A stretch of DNA of 39,123 nucleotides, taken from positions 1 through 39,123 of the forward strand of contig JAGVJJ010000019.1 of NCBI GenBank assembly GCA_020051175.1, given 5' to 3'. The notes beneath the pieces were generated by a model. The model was not told where the DNA came from. It ran no database searches and saw nothing but the letters and a program-made list of their open reading frames with translations. Position 1 is the stretch's first letter. Every line of letters begins with the position of its first letter. Source of the DNA: Bacteroidia bacterium (GTDB lineage: Bacteria > Bacteroidota > Bacteroidia > 2-12-FULL-35-15). Below, piece after piece: positions 7,499-16,784 of the stretch. A program made the position numbers and the translations under genes.

Positions 7499-10372
7499 CT
7501 AACGGTTGCAGATGCCACGAAATGCACAGTAAATGCAATTATCAGGCTCGTCTGTTTGTGTAAATTCTTTATTCTGATCAAATATCTGCGAGAGCAGGTG
7601 GTGAAGCTGTTCGCTAAACTCATCCAGCAATGAGACATTCAGGGAATGTACATTCCCTATCTGGACTGGTTTCAAACCAGCGCTCAACTGGCGAAAGGTG
7701 ATAATACCACTGACCATATTATCAGTTATTGCGGGATTCATGCGTTGATATAACAATGCATACATAAGCAGCTGAAAGCTTTTGGCTAGTGTAGCGTCTG
7801 TTTGAATGGTGCTCCAATCCTCGAGTTTAAGCTCTTTATTTTCTGCCATCCCGGTTTTGTAATCAATAATACGGGTAAGGCTGCCCACACTGTCGATCCT
7901 GTCGGACTTACCCTGCAACTTCACTATTTGTCCGCCCACATCCATCTGCATTTCGAGCGGTTGTTCCAGGGCCTTTATAATAAGCGGGGCACCGGATTTC
8001 TCAAACGCTTCAACTGCCCTGACTTCAGCATCCAGAAAATTATTGATAAACTTTATTGCTACTTTTACAGTAAGCAGATTTTTACCATAACTTATTTCTG
8101 CTCTATTGTACTCCTTTTCAAACACAGAAACGGTAAGTGTTTCCACCTGTTTTTTGAATTCCTTAATATCTCTGGAGGCAATTTTTTTTCCAATAAAAGG
8201 AGTATACAATATTTCCAGCACCTCGTGTATGGTATTACCAAGCACATCGGCACCAATTGTTTCCTCTAGTTCCTCTGTTTCTTTTAGTCCGGCTATAGCA
8301 TGAAAATAAAACTGAAGAGAGCAGCTACGGTACCTGTTCAGCAGCGAAGGCGAAAATCCACGGGCAGCAATTGTTTTAAGCCTTTCCATTATTGCTTCCG
8401 TCTTTTTAACCTCTATTTTGCTTCCTGTATTGTTTACTTCAACAGGAATATTCAATAAACGTTCTTCAATTTTAATGTTCGGATTTACTTTTGGCAATTC
8501 ATAAGCAAGCTGCGTGAGGAAACGACTTCTTTCACCACTTCCCAGGGCATCGCTTTCTGTATTGTAAACCAGGTAAATATTTCTGGCCCTTTGCAGCAAA
8601 CGGTAAAAATGGTAAGCAAAAACAGCGTCTTTATCCGTATACGTAGGCAAACCAAAGTAACGCTTCAATTCGTGAGGGATAAATGAATTGACTGTTTTGC
8701 CCGAAGGAAGTATATCTTCGTTGCAGGATAACAGAATAATATTCTCAAAGTCGAGTGTACGGGTTTCAAGCATGCCCATTACCTGCAGCCCCAGCAGAGG
8801 CTCACCATAAAAAGGCAGGGTGGTACTCCGCACCATCTGCTTTAGTAATGTTTGCAATGTTTTAAGATCTGTTACACTGTCCGGATAATCCAGCATCAAA
8901 GCCTGAATACGCTTAATAATTTTGGTAAACGCAAAAAGGTATTCCAGCTCAAGGTTTGCACTATTTTTACCAGCACCTTTCTGTTGGGCTACAATGGCAT
9001 TTTTAATCGTATCTATAAGATAATAGATGCAGTTTATGGCATCTGCAGGCTGGCTCCAGTAACTAAACACAGGAGCGAGAATCTGCATGAGCTCCGATTG
9101 CTTTTCATTGACAATTTTTTCAATGGTTGAATAAGCAGCAAATACAATGTTTTTGTCCTGGAGCGTATTGATGACAGGGCGAAGAGAATATACCTGTTCC
9201 GCATTATAAATCAATACCGCTGAATATGGATGATTCAGCGTCTTCAACAGGTCTTTGTGGTAAAAACTGTATTTCGTTTTACCCTGGCTTAGCTTGATTG
9301 CATTCAGGTGCAGGTCGAAAATCAAATCGAAATATCCGGAAACAGGCGTATTTTTTAAAGGATAGCCCATTGTAACATTAATATCTTCAAGCCCTCCGGG
9401 AAGTGAATGCAGAACCGGGAACAACAGGTTTTCATCAGCCAGCACCAACGCGGTGTTTTGCATATCTGGGTTCTGATCACGGAAAGCGGATGCCAGGTTG
9501 CCTGCCACTTTAGCTTGTGCAACATTTTTGGCTACACCAATTATCGTGATGTTCTTGTTATCAGAAGCGAGGCTCTTTTCGTCCAGGACAAGGTTTGAAC
9601 CTTCAGCCTTCTTAAAGCCAGGATAGTTAATGTATTTCCGGATGAACTTACCCGCCTCCTGCCTGGGGTCATTTACATAATAAGAGTCAGTATCCCATAT
9701 TATTTCGGCCTTACCAGCGCTCAGAAGCTTCTCAATGATTTGCTCTTCGGCTTTGTTAAGCGCATTAAAACCTGCAAATACAACTTTTTTCCAGGGGTAT
9801 TGCGCGGTGCGTTCATCTGCATTGGCAGCAACCATTTTATAGGCTAAGCCCTGATATGCAAGACGCTTGCTGAGCAGCCGTTCTTTAAAATCAAAATAGT
9901 AATCCCCCAGGGACTGCCAGAATCCCAGGTATTGTTTCTGAAAATCGGTCAGCGCCTCCTCATTGTTCAGACTCCAGGTTTCCAGCTCTTTTATGTCCTT
10001 GAGGTTACCAAACAGTTGTGAAGCATCTACAAGGTAACGGTCAATCTCATTGATATCGTTGAGCAGCAGTTGTCCCCATTTGCTGAATTCATCAAAATTT
10101 TCCGGTTCTGTTTTACTGACTTTTTTTATGGTTTCATACAGCTCGAACATCAATGTTGTGGTATCGGCCATTTCCAGTCCGGCAAGCAGGCCAACAAAAT
10201 CTTCCGTAGCATAGATTTCCGGGCTCCAGAACGTTTTTTTCAGGTATTTGGAAAAATGTGTCTTTAAAAACAGTCCCGCCCTGCGGTTTGGCAATACAAT
10301 GCACAAATCGCTGATATCATCGCCATACTTATCACACAGGTGCTTTACTATTTTTTCGAGGAAGGATTCCAT
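7499..10372 (-). CDS. AddB/RecB-like PD-(D/E)XK nuclease, Fe-S staple type
   Basis: 957 residues. The N-terminus (IVLPNRRAGLFLK, about residues 25-37) corresponds to the inactivated helicase start of AddB; a normal Walker A GxxGxGKT is absent. The C-terminal nuclease domain shows D824 and then the motif D837-Y838-K839, the metal-binding PD-(D/E)XK core. Four cysteines, C684 and C946/C949/C955 (CxxCxxxxxC at the very end), match the AddB iron-sulfur staple that clamps the nuclease domain. The role is expected in double-strand-break end resection and recombination, with an AddA helicase partner. No AddA-like gene is next to it in this window. It is divergent from the OmpA-domain gene. Confidence 0.88.
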   Translation of the reverse strand: MESFLEKIVKHLCDKYGDDISDLCIVLPNRRAGLFLKTHFSKYLKKTFWSPEIYATEDFVGLLAGLEMADTTTLMFELYETIKKVSKTEPENFDEFSKWGQLLLNDINEIDRYLVDASQLFGNLKDIKELETWSLNNEEALTDFQKQYLGFWQSLGDYYFDFKERLLSKRLAYQGLAYKMVAANADERTAQYPWKKVVFAGFNALNKAEEQIIEKLLSAGKAEIIWDTDSYYVNDPRQEAGKFIRKYINYPGFKKAEGSNLVLDEKSLASDNKNITIIGVAKNVAQAKVAGNLASAFRDQNPDMQNTALVLADENLLFPVLHSLPGGLEDINVTMGYPLKNTPVSGYFDLIFDLHLNAIKLSQGKTKYSFYHKDLLKTLNHPYSAVLIYNAEQVYSLRPVINTLQDKNIVFAAYSTIEKIVNEKQSELMQILAPVFSYWSQPADAINCIYYLIDTIKNAIVAQQKGAGKNSANLELEYLFAFTKIIKRIQALMLDYPDSVTDLKTLQTLLKQMVRSTTLPFYGEPLLGLQVMGMLETRTLDFENIILLSCNEDILPSGKTVNSFIPHELKRYFGLPTYTDKDAVFAYHFYRLLQRARNIYLVYNTESDALGSGERSRFLTQLAYELPKVNPNIKIEERLLNIPVEVNNTGSKIEVKKTEAIMERLKTIAARGFSPSLLNRYRSCSLQFYFHAIAGLKETEELEETIGADVLGNTIHEVLEILYTPFIGKKIASRDIKEFKKQVETLTVSVFEKEYNRAEISYGKNLLTVKVAIKFINNFLDAEVRAVEAFEKSGAPLIIKALEQPLEMQMDVGGQIVKLQGKSDRIDSVGSLTRIIDYKTGMAENKELKLEDWSTIQTDATLAKSFQLLMYALLYQRMNPAITDNMVSGIITFRQLSAGLKPVQIGNVHSLNVSLLDEFSEQLHHLLSQIFDQNKEFTQTDEPDNCIYCAFRGICNR

Positions 10373-10484
10373 TGAGCTAAATTACGGATTACAAAAAAAT
10401 TTCTTTCATAAAATGTGACTTAATTATCCCAGGTGTATTATGACCATAGAAATGAGTTACAAATAACCCTCAAAAATCCGGACT

Positions 10485-11591
10485 ATGCCAATAAACACCA
10501 ATATATCCAAACTTGTTTGCAGCCTGGCAGCAGTTATAGTAATGGAACCGGCTACAGCCAATAGCAACTCCGGGGAAAAAGCCGAAAAAAAACCTGTGGA
10601 AAAACCTTCTGTTCATTCTATGGCAGGCATTCAGAAGGTAGAGAAAATACTCAAAGAGAATGCCGATTGCGCAGCTCCTATCATCATTACAGATTCCATT
10701 ATTTTCTCTCCGGCCTCACCAAAAGGCTTTGGACATGCCACTGAAATACAAAGCACCCGTCCTGACGACACCCTGTACTTTGAAACAGAGCACAATACCG
10801 TGTGGTATAAATTTACTGCCCCTGCCAGCGGCAACCTCACTTTTGATATTATTCCAGTAGCACTTTGTGACGATTATGATTTTATACTTTATAAATACAA
10901 TGAAAAAGACTTTAAATCAAGGCTTGCAAACAAAACAATAAAGCCCATACGTACCTGCATCAGCAGGAATGACAAAGACCTGAACAGTGCAACAGGTCTA
11001 TCGGCTAAAGAAAGTTCAGAAAAATACATTCATTCCGGCCCCGGAGCATCTTATGTGAAATATGTACGCGCTAAAAAAGGCGATGTATTTTACCTTTTGC
11101 TGGACAATGTTAAAAATAATGGCAACGGGCATTACATTCATCTGCATTACAAAACCTTTGCCCAGGGAGAGTTATACCCGGGTTTACTGCTGCCTTTCGG
11201 AAAAATTAAATTTATAGAAAGTGACTATGAATTTATGCGTGGTACCAAAACTGTGCTTGACAGCCTGTATACATTCTTAATCCAACACCCTGCAATACAA
11301 ATAGAAATCCAGGGACATGTTAATAAAACAAAGGAAAAATCAATATTGTGCGCACGCAAAGGAGCCTATTACACAGAAGCTGAACTCTCTATAAAAAGAG
11401 CTTATGCTATCCGGGAATATCTTACTGAAAAGGGAATAGATTCCAGAAGGATTCTTTGTAAAGGTTTTGGCAGTAAATGCATGAAAAACCCCAAACCAAA
11501 AACGCCAAAAGAATGCTATGAGAACATAAGAGCTGAAATATATGTTGCGTCACTGGACTATATCAATGACCCTGCCCTTACAGCTTTTTGA
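10485..11591 (+). CDS. OmpA-domain envelope protein with PPC-like sandwich
   Basis: 368 residues. The first ~30 form a weak signal peptide (KLVCSLAAVIVMEPATAN). Residues ~80-225 resemble a PPC-like beta-sandwich (TVWYKFTAPASGNLTFDIIP, DYDFILYKYN). Residues ~240-365 form an OmpA/MotB-type peptidoglycan-binding domain: FIESDYEFMRGTKTVLDSLYTFL, IEIQGHVN, then AYAIREYLTEKGIDSRRILCKGFG and NIRAEIYV. An unusual Cys-bearing insert (residues ~285-300, ILCARKGAYYTEAE) follows the QGH strand. It should tether outer membrane and cell wall. The start is the first ATG after an intergenic gap of about 110 bases shared with the divergent nuclease gene. Confidence 0.82.
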   Translation: MPINTNISKLVCSLAAVIVMEPATANSNSGEKAEKKPVEKPSVHSMAGIQKVEKILKENADCAAPIIITDSIIFSPASPKGFGHATEIQSTRPDDTLYFETEHNTVWYKFTAPASGNLTFDIIPVALCDDYDFILYKYNEKDFKSRLANKTIKPIRTCISRNDKDLNSATGLSAKESSEKYIHSGPGASYVKYVRAKKGDVFYLLLDNVKNNGNGHYIHLHYKTFAQGELYPGLLLPFGKIKFIESDYEFMRGTKTVLDSLYTFLIQHPAIQIEIQGHVNKTKEKSILCARKGAYYTEAELSIKRAYAIREYLTEKGIDSRRILCKGFGSKCMKNPKPKTPKECYENIRAEIYVASLDYINDPALTAF

Positions 11592-11858
11592 ATAAATTAC
11601 AATGTACCGCCTTTTACAACAAGGGAGCAGCTTATACTGTTCCGCTTCACCAGGTATACCGGAAAATCGCCTGATAGCACCCGCTTTTTCAATAGCATAT
11701 TTATATTTTCAAAGTTGCATTTTTTCCACATTTCTTTCCCCCGCCTCACCTGAGGCCTGGTTTTCAGGCGATATGCCTGCCCCATTTGTCAGCGGCATCT
11801 GGTATGAGTTTTTAGGGTTTTACGTAAAAAAACATTTACTTAAAACCACCACCAACAA
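11592..11858. other. Intergenic stretch, no gene assigned
   Basis: Short open frames on both strands (for example 11602-11862 plus and 11597-11785 minus) have low-complexity or unconvincing products and no start context. A small GCCTG/CAGGC inverted repeat lies near 11756-11772. I see no RNA gene. Confidence 0.5.
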
Positions 11859-12656
11859 ATGACAACAACTAAAAAATATGCACTTATAACCGGAGGAACC
11901 ATGGGTATTGGTTTTGAACTGGCCAAATTATTCGCAAAAGATGGGTATAATTTGATTATTGTGGCCCGTGACCAGCGGGAACTGGAAGGTTCATCATCAG
12001 AGTTAAAAAACGAATATGGAATAGAAGTAATAACTATTGCCAAAGATCTTTTTATTGTGGACAATGCTTTTGGCGTATACAATGAAATCAAAAGACAGGG
12101 AATAGAAGTGGAAGTGCTTGTAAACAATGCCGGACACGGGCATTACGGAGAGTTTGTAGACACCGATCTCCAGATGGAACTTTCAATCATCCAGCTCAAT
12201 ATTTCAAGCCTGGTGGTACTTACTAAATTATTTTTACAGGACATGGTTGCAAAAGGTGAAGGCAAAATCCTGAACCTTTCATCCATCGCCAGTAAAACGC
12301 CAGGCCCATGGCAATCCGTATATCACGGCACCAAAGCATTCGTTCAGTCCTTTACAGAAGCTATACGCGAAGAGGTAAAGGACAAAGGCGTTACTATTAC
12401 CGCATTGCTTCCTGGAGCTACAGATACCGACTTTTTCCGCAAGGCGCACATGGAATCTTCAAAAGTAGTACAAGAAGGTGAATTGGCAGATCCGGCAGAT
12501 GTGGCCAAAGATGGTTATGATGCATTGATGTCAGGAAAAGACATGATTGTTTCCGGTCTTAAAAACAAAGCGCAGGTATTAATGAATGCAGTTACCCCTG
12601 ACAGCAAAGCCGCTCATAAAATGGCTAAGCAACAGGAGCCGGTTGAACATAAATAA
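11859..12656 (+). CDS. Short-chain dehydrogenase/reductase (SDR)
   Basis: 265 residues. The Rossmann nucleotide motif is TGGTMGIG (residues 11-18), followed by the structural NNAGHG (89-94). The catalytic set is Ser at 141/142, Tyr155 and Lys159 (YHGTK). A conserved GATDTDFF lies after the active site. It should reduce or oxidise a carbonyl/alcohol with NAD(P)H; the substrate cannot be read from the sequence. The closest general type is the DltE/YqjQ-like classical SDRs. It may be co-transcribed with the 55-residue ORF 27 bases downstream. Confidence 0.92.
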   Translation: MTTTKKYALITGGTMGIGFELAKLFAKDGYNLIIVARDQRELEGSSSELKNEYGIEVITIAKDLFIVDNAFGVYNEIKRQGIEVEVLVNNAGHGHYGEFVDTDLQMELSIIQLNISSLVVLTKLFLQDMVAKGEGKILNLSSIASKTPGPWQSVYHGTKAFVQSFTEAIREEVKDKGVTITALLPGATDTDFFRKAHMESSKVVQEGELADPADVAKDGYDALMSGKDMIVSGLKNKAQVLMNAVTPDSKAAHKMAKQQEPVEHK

Positions 12657-12683
12657 TTAAAAAAACCTTATTCTTCCTGTATT

Positions 12684-12851
12684 ATGAAATTCATACAAAA
12701 ACTACAGCAGTGGCTTTTAAGCCTGAAAGAAATACAACACCCGTACGCTCATTTAAATGACTGGAGGCACGGTTTAGGATTCGATGACTATGGCAATCCC
12801 GTTTATTTAGGAAGGCAGCGCAGGAAGGTCAAAAAAAGGGCATTGGCATAA
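12684..12851 (+). CDS. 55-residue hypothetical basic protein
   Basis: A short ORF, ATG at 12684 to TAA at 12849-12851, beginning MKFIQKLQQWLLSLKE and ending in a Lys/Arg-rich tail (RQRRKVKKRALA). The middle HPYAHLNDWRHGLGFDDYGNPVYLG is rich in aromatic residues and Gly/Asp/Asn turns and looks like a genuine folded small protein. It starts 27 bases after the SDR stop and is followed by a hairpin. No transmembrane helix; the net charge is positive. I do not recognise a characterised family, but the composition and the terminator behind it support it being real. Confidence 0.65.
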   Translation: MKFIQKLQQWLLSLKEIQHPYAHLNDWRHGLGFDDYGNPVYLGRQRRKVKKRALA

Positions 12852-12882
12852 AAAAACCAAAGTTTTTCTTGGCATACATTTA

Positions 12883-12912
12883 AAGCCGGCATTTCCTGGG
12901 AAGTGCCGGCTT
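12883..12912 (+). terminator. Hairpin behind the SDR/small-ORF unit
   Basis: Perfect 9-bp stem aagccggca / tgccggctt with a 12-base loop, followed by an AT-rich stretch (atattatt) rather than a clean T-run. Probable terminator. Confidence 0.6.
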
Positions 12913-12954
12913 ATATTATTGGGAGAATCAGTAAAATTTTATCGGCTAAAACAA

Positions 12955-13167
12955 ATGAAACATAAATTCAAAAAAGGCGATCATGTAAGCTGGAATTCAG
13001 AAGCGGGTCATGTTTCAGGGACAATTATAAAAATCCACAAGCGTGATTTTCAATACAAAGGGTATACGCACCATGCAAGCAGTGAAGAGCCGCAATATGA
13101 AATAAAAAGTGACAAGACGGACCATATAGCAGTACATAAGGGCAGTGCGTTGAAATTGGTAAAATGA
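12955..13167 (+). CDS. DUF2945 / HVA1-type Tudor-domain small protein
   Basis: 70 residues from the ATG at 12955 (KHKFKKGDHVSWNSEAGHVSG), where the domain begins; a start at 12919 would add a poor 12-residue extension. The motif KGDHVSW, then GTIIKI, YKGYTHHASSEEPQYEIKSDKTDHIAVHKGSAL, matches the DUF2945 (hypervirulence-associated, Tudor-like) family. Function is unknown; homologues are found as stress-associated single-domain proteins in many bacteria. Expressed alone, between a hairpin and a convergent gene. Confidence 0.8.
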   Translation: MKHKFKKGDHVSWNSEAGHVSGTIIKIHKRDFQYKGYTHHASSEEPQYEIKSDKTDHIAVHKGSALKLVK

Positions 13168-13250
13168 AAAACAATTTATTGAAATATCGTGTAGGATAAG
13201 AATGTAGGTTAACATTCCACCCGAGATTGACAATCTACCAGATTTAAGCC

Positions 13251-15680
13251 TCATTTACCCAACCTGCTTTTTTCCTGTTCATTGCTTTCTACCTCACGCT
13301 TATGCACCTTCACCTTACCCAGTTTATAGGAAATTGTAACTCCAACACGCTGGGTATCCGGTGTACTGATAAAAATGTAATCTTGGTTTTGAAACCTGCT
13401 TGACATATTGAAAACGTTTGTGTGAAAGATATCGAAAAACGAGACATTGATTGTAAGCTGCTCTTTGAACATTGTTTTGCGACAAGCAATATCAATACCC
13501 CAATTACTGTTAATACGCTGAATACCATTCACACTTGGGCCGGAATAGAATCCGCTCAATTGTAGCTTGAAGTTCTTTGGTAAAAGGAATTCGTTATTGA
13601 TATTCGCATTGTATCCCGGTGATGACCGGTTTACAGTGCTCCCATTTAGTATTCCCTTAAATTCAACATAAAAAAATGAACCTGAGAGCTGTAGGTTCAA
13701 CCACGTTTTCATACTCTTTTGGAAGAACATATTGTAAGCATAGTAATTACTAGCCTTAATATTTCCTAATGTGGATATAGTTTCCTTTGTAGAATCGTCC
13801 TGGTAATCATAGGGCATAATACGATTGGAAAAGCGAGAATAGGAGATAGTATTGTGCAATATTCCTCTCCAAGAATAAGTGAATTCTGCCGTATAATTTG
13901 TTTGAGGTATTAATTGGGGGTTACCAATGGAGGATGAATAATTGTCCTGATAGGATTTGAAAGGGTTCTGCTCCCTATATCCGGGCCGGTCAATTCTTCT
14001 AGATACTGAAAACTGGAAGCTATTGGTAACAGAAGGAGTATAAGTAACTGTACCAGCAGGGAAAAGATTGAAATAGTTACGGTCAATAATGAATCCTGAT
14101 GTAATATTTTTTGCATCCACAATAGTAGATTCACCCCTTGCTCCCACCTGTACAGATACCTTTTTAAATTCTTTTTTGAAGTTGAGATAGCCTGCCAGAA
14201 TTTTTTCATTGTAACGAAATTGGTTCGAGAACAAACTATCAATTTCCATTATTTCCGTTTGGTGGTTTTCTCTTTCTAAAGTATAGCCGTTACGGCTGTT
14301 CACATAGGTACCCTTAATGCCAGTTTCCATATTAATGAAGGGCTGGATTTTCTTATTGAAGTCGAGTTTTAAAGTGAGTATATCTATTGAAGTAATATGT
14401 GTACTCTGAAAGTAATTCCTGGGTAATACCTCCTGGTTGTTATTGTCCAAAAAATTATTCTTACTTAATGCCTGTCTTGTACCGCTATAAGCGGAATAAT
14501 CACCTGAAAAACTAAGTGCCGTTCCTAAAGTATCAAATTTATGTTCTGCATTTAGGTTAATGCCGGGATTGGACCAAGCTTCTTTTGTATATGAAGAATA
14601 GTTATAATAATCGAAGCCCAAATCATTAAAACCTTCTACTCTGTTAACCCCTTCATCGCTGAAAGGAGCCGATGAAGGGCCACCGTTTAACCTAAAACCA
14701 ATCACGGTCTGATCAGATATATTAAAATCCCCTCCCAGTTTCCACCACATGATTTCCTGATAGTTAATTTGCTCACCATCTTCGCCCAAGTAAGTAACGC
14801 CTCCATCCTGCTCATATGTTCGGTCAAAAACATAGCTGTTATAAAATGTACGCTTCGCAAACCCAAGGTTACCAAATAAAACGAAGTTCTTTCCTTTGTA
14901 GTTTAATGTGCCATCTGCAAAGCCACGTGCGGCATGGCCCATACTTCCCCCCAGAACAATATTACCGCTTACTCCTACAATCTTTACTTTTTTTGTAACA
15001 ATGTTTATCATACCCGCGTTACCATCGGCATCGTATTTCACAGGGGGATTACTCATCACCTCAATTTTTGATACCTGCTCGGCATTCATGCTGCTAAGCA
15101 CCCCAAACAACTGCTGGCCTGAAAGCCTTTGAATAGTGCCGTCCAGCATAATTCTTACACCACCTTTACCATTAAGAATGATGCTATTCTGGTTATCAAT
15201 ATACACTCCCGGCAACCGTTTCAAAAGGTCAAGAACCGTATTACCTGTGGTAAGCGGACTGTCTTCCACATTCATTACAATCATCCCGTCTTTATACTGA
15301 ACCATTTCCTTTAGAGCAGAAACACTCACTTCATTCAACTCGGTGCTCGCTTGTATCAGCACCATATCAGGCAAGTTCAGGGATGTATCTTTTACGGTGA
15401 AAACCAGAGCCTTTGGATAAGCATATCCAATTGCTGTAATTCTCAAGAAGTAGGCACCAGGCATTACGTTATTTATAACAAACTCACCATTGTTGTTGGT
15501 CGTACTGCCGTTTACATAAGATGAATCTATCGCTTTTAGGATTGCTAAATTAACAAACGGCAGAGGAACATTAAATGTATCAAGCGCCCGACCAGAAACG
15601 GTCACCTGGGCAATTAAAGCGGAAGAAAGGAACAAACCGAGAGCCGGTATAAATGTCTTTATTAATAGTTTTAAATTCAT
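13251..15680 (-). CDS. Outer-membrane beta-barrel receptor with CarboxypepD_reg and plug
   Basis: 809 residues from the ATG at 15680, which opens a signal peptide (MNLKLLIKTFIPALGLFLSSALIAQ); the ATG at 15692 would add 4 residues. Order: a CarboxypepD_reg-like beta-sandwich (residues ~25-105), a plug (~115-230: VLDLLKRLPGVYIDNQN, GVRIMLDGTIQRLSGQQLFGVLSSMNAEQVSKIEVMSNPPVKYDADGNAGMINIVTKK), then a long barrel of the outer membrane beta-barrel type. No TonB box is obvious. The gene stands alone without a SusD partner, so the ligand is unknown. Ends with a charged tail (VHKREVESNEQEKSRLGK). Confidence 0.88.
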   Translation of the reverse strand: MNLKLLIKTFIPALGLFLSSALIAQVTVSGRALDTFNVPLPFVNLAILKAIDSSYVNGSTTNNNGEFVINNVMPGAYFLRITAIGYAYPKALVFTVKDTSLNLPDMVLIQASTELNEVSVSALKEMVQYKDGMIVMNVEDSPLTTGNTVLDLLKRLPGVYIDNQNSIILNGKGGVRIMLDGTIQRLSGQQLFGVLSSMNAEQVSKIEVMSNPPVKYDADGNAGMINIVTKKVKIVGVSGNIVLGGSMGHAARGFADGTLNYKGKNFVLFGNLGFAKRTFYNSYVFDRTYEQDGGVTYLGEDGEQINYQEIMWWKLGGDFNISDQTVIGFRLNGGPSSAPFSDEGVNRVEGFNDLGFDYYNYSSYTKEAWSNPGINLNAEHKFDTLGTALSFSGDYSAYSGTRQALSKNNFLDNNNQEVLPRNYFQSTHITSIDILTLKLDFNKKIQPFINMETGIKGTYVNSRNGYTLERENHQTEIMEIDSLFSNQFRYNEKILAGYLNFKKEFKKVSVQVGARGESTIVDAKNITSGFIIDRNYFNLFPAGTVTYTPSVTNSFQFSVSRRIDRPGYREQNPFKSYQDNYSSSIGNPQLIPQTNYTAEFTYSWRGILHNTISYSRFSNRIMPYDYQDDSTKETISTLGNIKASNYYAYNMFFQKSMKTWLNLQLSGSFFYVEFKGILNGSTVNRSSPGYNANINNEFLLPKNFKLQLSGFYSGPSVNGIQRINSNWGIDIACRKTMFKEQLTINVSFFDIFHTNVFNMSSRFQNQDYIFISTPDTQRVGVTISYKLGKVKVHKREVESNEQEKSRLGK

Positions 15681-16113
15681 ATAATACAGCAAAAAACGTA
15701 GTCCTAAAAATACCTTTTTAATTGTGTTATATAATAATTCCCTTTATAAAGTTTACAAGCAATTTTCTCACTTAATACCACACTTTTTGTTGGCTAAATC
15801 ACAATATGATGTGCTTAACTTTATTTGGCTTCAACATGTAAAAAAACGCCAATTTTTCCTTTTTTAATATGTCTGAAAAAATTAATGTGTATCGCCCCAC
15901 CCGAAACAAACGAGTTAGTGTTCACAATGGCTGAAATAGCAAGGGGTATAGCCAAAAAAGAAGAAGGGGACTTAGGTAAAATTCACCTAAAATCCCCTTT
16001 GGTAGAAAGCGAAATCGGCCTATCTAACCGATTTGAGGATGATTGATCGCTGTTTATAAGCTTGCAATTTTTCTTAAAAAGCAAAAAAATAAATACCCTA
16101 TTTAAAATAAAAA
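15681..16113. other. Intergenic region with hairpins, no confident gene
   Basis: About 430 bases. A frame at 15825-16046 encodes 73 residues but needs a TTG start, and overlaps a shorter ATG frame; neither looks convincing. Two hairpins lie within: 15966-15996 (ggggacttaggt with acctaaaatcccc, imperfect) and 16012-16034 (aaatcgg with ccgattt). I cannot say what they do. Confidence 0.45.
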
Positions 16114-16141
16114 TACCCCATTTAATTTCTTAAATGGGGTA
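16101..16141 (-). terminator. Rho-independent terminator of the initiator tRNA
   Basis: The stem taccccatttaa / ttaaatggggta is 12 bp with a 4-base loop (16114-16141). On the minus strand it is followed by TTTTTATTTTAAA. It begins about 10 bases after the tRNA 3' end. Confidence 0.85.
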
Positions 16142-16150
16142 CTTAATAAG

Positions 16151-16223
16151 TAGCGGGGACCGGACTCGAACCGATGACCTTTGGGTTATGAGCCCAACGA
16201 GCTGCCAACTGCTCCACCCCGCA
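16151..16223 (-). tRNA. Initiator tRNA-Met (CAT)
   Basis: Read on the minus strand this is a 73-base cloverleaf: acceptor TGCGGGG / CCCCGCT, anticodon loop CTCATAA with anticodon CAT, and T-loop TTCGAGT. Two hallmarks mark it as the initiator rather than the elongator tRNA-Met: the anticodon stem ends in three G-C pairs (GGG/CCC), and the first base does not pair with base 72 (T with T). The 3' CCA is not encoded, so it must be added. It has its own promoter upstream and terminator downstream. Confidence 0.95.
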
Positions 16224-16272
16224 ATGTATGTTTAAATGCTTTTGAAAAGCGATTAATTCATTTTTGCGGATA

Positions 16273-16303
16273 CAAAGATAAAGTTTGTTTTATATACTCT
16301 CAA
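16273..16303 (-). promoter_or_regulatory. Promoter of the initiator tRNA
   Basis: The minus strand has TTG at 16303-16301, a 20-base spacer, and TATCTTTG at 16280-16273, a good match to the Bacteroidota -33/-7 consensus. The expected start is about 40 bases before the tRNA. Confidence 0.75.
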
Positions 16304-16414
16304 TAATCTTATTAACAATTTACAAGCTTATTAACCGATTTTAATCTTTTTTAACTCAAAAGGATAGTATTTGTTAGTTGGTATGAAATTAGCATAGTAT
16401 TGAAAATCTGTTTT

Positions 16415-16678
16415 ATGGATACAACAACTATTATTGGTATTGCTGCAAGCATTGGCACCGGCACTTCTCTGCTGCCCCAATTTTTTAAGTTATTAAAAGA
16501 AAAAAAAGCAGAAAACGTTTCCATAGGAATGCTTGCTGTACTTTTTTCCGGACTTTCACTTTGGGTTTGGTATGGTTTCTTAAAAACGGACTGGATCATA
16601 ATCATTTCCAATGGCTTCTCTCTTGTAATAAATATCCTGACATTCATTTTAATCTTAAGATACAAAAAGACTTCCTAA
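16415..16678 (+). CDS. SemiSWEET-family transporter (PQ-loop)
   Basis: 87 residues from the ATG at 16415, the start of the first helix; an upstream ATG at 16400 would add five residues. It has three transmembrane helices, the SemiSWEET size, with the PQ-loop at P21-Q22 (LLPQFFKLLKEK), then SIGMLAVLFSGLSLWVWYGF and an Asn in the last helix region (ISNGFSLVINI). SemiSWEETs dimerise and carry sugars down a gradient. The substrate is not deducible. It stands between the tRNA and era with its own spacing on both sides. Confidence 0.88.
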   Translation: MDTTTIIGIAASIGTGTSLLPQFFKLLKEKKAENVSIGMLAVLFSGLSLWVWYGFLKTDWIIIISNGFSLVINILTFILILRYKKTS

Positions 16679-16720
16679 ACTGCATTCAATCCGGTATAAT
16701 ACGCCCCCTACACCCAAAAA

Positions 16721-16753
16721 TTGGCCTAAATCCACTTATTTTTCGTTCCTTTG
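16721..16753 (+). promoter_or_regulatory. Possible era promoter
   Basis: TTG at 16721-16723, a 22-base spacer and TTCCTTTG at 16746-16753, one base from TAnnTTTG. It lies about 30 bases before the era ATG. Confidence 0.45.
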
Positions 16754-16784
16754 CAGTCCAAATTATTTATTATTAGAGATTTAA

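Noticed and set aside
7802..8269. Open frame of 155 codons on the plus strand
   Set aside because: Antisense to the AddB-like gene, with no recognisable domain in its translation.
11602..11862. Plus-strand frame of 86 codons before the SDR gene
   Set aside because: It runs into the SDR start in another frame and its product has no signal, domain or compositional support.
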